This document shows positions 4,601-5,128 of a stretch of 5,128 bases of DNA, in pieces. Source of the stretch: Oscillospiraceae bacterium (GTDB taxonomy: Bacteria; Bacillota; Clostridia; Oscillospirales; Oscillospiraceae); the NCBI GenBank assembly GCA_902767395.1, contig CACXHI010000021.1:1-5128 (forward strand). The letters are read 5' to 3'. The position numbers and the translations under genes were made by a program. How positions within the stretch are numbered: position 1 is the first letter of the stretch; each line of letters starts with the position of its first letter. Under the pieces are notes generated by a model. That model had not been told where the DNA came from and ran no database searches. It worked only from the letters and a program-made list of their open reading frames with translations.

Positions 4601-4627
4601 TGCGAAAGTGTTTTTGATGGAATTTCC

Positions 4628-5128
4628 TTATTTGTCTCCCAGCAGGGCGTAGAGGAAGGTCACGACCTGTCCTCTTGTGCAGGTCTGGTTGGGCCCAAAG
4701 TGGGTGGCGTCCACGCCGCTGGTGATGCCGTTCTGGGAGGCCCAGAGCACGGCCTTGTAGTACCAGTTACTCTTTTTGATATCCGTAAACGGATTGTTCC
4801 CCGCCTTCGGCTCCGGCTTACCGCGCATGGCCCAGAGGAAGGTGACCACCTGCGCCCGGGTGCAGCCTCCGTTGGGCTGGAAGTGGGTTGCGTCCATGCC
4901 GTTCGTGATCCCGTTTTGCACCGCCCAGAGCACGGGCTTGAAGTAGAACTTGCTCTTCTTTACGTCCACGAAGGGATTGTTGTTCCAGTCGGCCTCCGGC
5001 TTATTCTTCGCCGCGTAGAGGAAGGTCATCACCTGACCCCGGGTGCAGGTGTCGTTCGGGCTGAAGGTCACGCGGGAGGTTCCGCTGGTGATCCCGTTCT
5101 GCACCGCCCAGAGCATCGGCTTGTAGTA
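4628..5128 (-). CDS. S-layer homology (SLH) repeat surface protein, C-terminal part (5' end outside window)
   Basis: The last 166 residues of a larger protein that enters from the right edge. They contain one incomplete and two complete SLH-type repeats with an exact 61-residue period: LWA(V/S)QNGIT occurs at residues 6, 67 and 128 of the visible part. Each repeat reads roughly NPFxDxKKSxxYxKxVLWAxQNGIT, then F(S/Q/G)PN, then CTR(G/A)QVxTFL(Y/W)A. SLH domains anchor proteins non-covalently to secondary cell-wall polymer at the cell surface. Placement at the extreme C-terminus, ending LLGDK, is a usual arrangement; the N-terminal functional domains and any signal peptide are outside the window. 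Every repeat carries one cysteine before TR, where canonical SLH repeats usually have isoleucine or another residue. The gene is convergent with tepA across the repeat cluster. An ATG at 5116 is an internal methionine, not the start. No clear terminator was found. Confidence 0.9.
   Translation of the reverse strand, partial: YYKPMLWAVQNGITSGTSRVTFSPNDTCTRGQVMTFLYAAKNKPEADWNNNPFVDVKKSKFYFKPVLWAVQNGITNGMDATHFQPNGGCTRAQVVTFLWAMRGKPEPKAGNNPFTDIKKSNWYYKAVLWASQNGITSGVDATHFGPNQTCTRGQVVTFLYALLGDK

Larger units (their letters stand above)
4305..4627. repeat. Non-coding repeat cluster of palindromic, mostly GTAG-headed elements
   Basis: This 323-nt gap between convergent tepA and the SLH gene contains no credible gene. 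It is nearly filled by short hairpin-forming elements, most of which begin with GTAG (or end with CTAC when inverted) followed by a GC-rich palindrome. At least seven are visible, in the orientation order + - + - + - +. Three share the same 23-nt core, apart from one substitution in one copy. Two others form a 13-bp inverted repeat. GCAACGGG also occurs twice (4522-4529 and 4563-4570). The layout suggests a non-autonomous, REP/MITE-like intergenic repeat family. There are no coding capacity, transposase or clear target-site duplications. Confidence 0.85.

Overview
The window looks like chromosomal DNA from a moderately GC-rich Bacillota, most likely a gut-type Clostridia such as the Oscillospiraceae/Ruminococcaceae. 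This is inferred from protein families (a YkpA-type ABC-F ATPase, TepA, a BlaI-family repressor, SLH repeats with the TFLY/TFLW signature), strong GGAGG-type ribosome binding sites, and consensus sigma-A promoters. It contains seven protein-coding genes, two of them cut by the window edges. No rRNA, tRNA, CRISPR array or transposase is visible.

Layout. Bases 1-1006 (minus strand) hold the N-terminal 335 residues of an ABC-F ATPase. It is preceded by a long hairpin (1074-1110), which follows a solitary BlaI/MecI-type repressor gene (1122-1499, minus). The repressor has its own textbook promoter (TTGACA-17-TATAAT, 1552-1580) flanked by two small palindromes that may be operators. Bases 1647-3451 (minus) form a tight three-gene operon. 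In transcription order it encodes a coiled-coil protein with a central J-domain, a small HIRAN-domain protein (ATGA start/stop overlap), and a stand-alone DEDDh 3'-5' exonuclease (18-nt gap). A good promoter lies at 3520-3548. Divergent from this operon is tepA (3615-4304, plus), a ClpP-fold serine protease relative with the Ser/His/Asp positions intact. Bases 4305-4627 carry no gene but are packed with short palindromic elements, mostly starting GTAG, in alternating orientation. Bases 4628-5128 (minus) are the C-terminal part of a surface protein with SLH repeats of 61-residue period, convergent with tepA.

How the genes may work together. The J-domain/HIRAN/exonuclease operon is the most interesting grouping. 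HIRAN domains are known to bind DNA 3' ends and DEDDh exonucleases digest from 3' ends, so the operon could encode a DNA-end or stalled-fork processing module with its own co-chaperone-like protein. That link is inferred from gene order only. The BlaI-like repressor probably controls its own promoter. It may also affect the ABC-F gene, which has no convincing promoter of its own and could be reached by read-through past the 1074-1110 hairpin. The ABC-F protein (ribosome-associated), TepA and the SLH protein look like separate functions.
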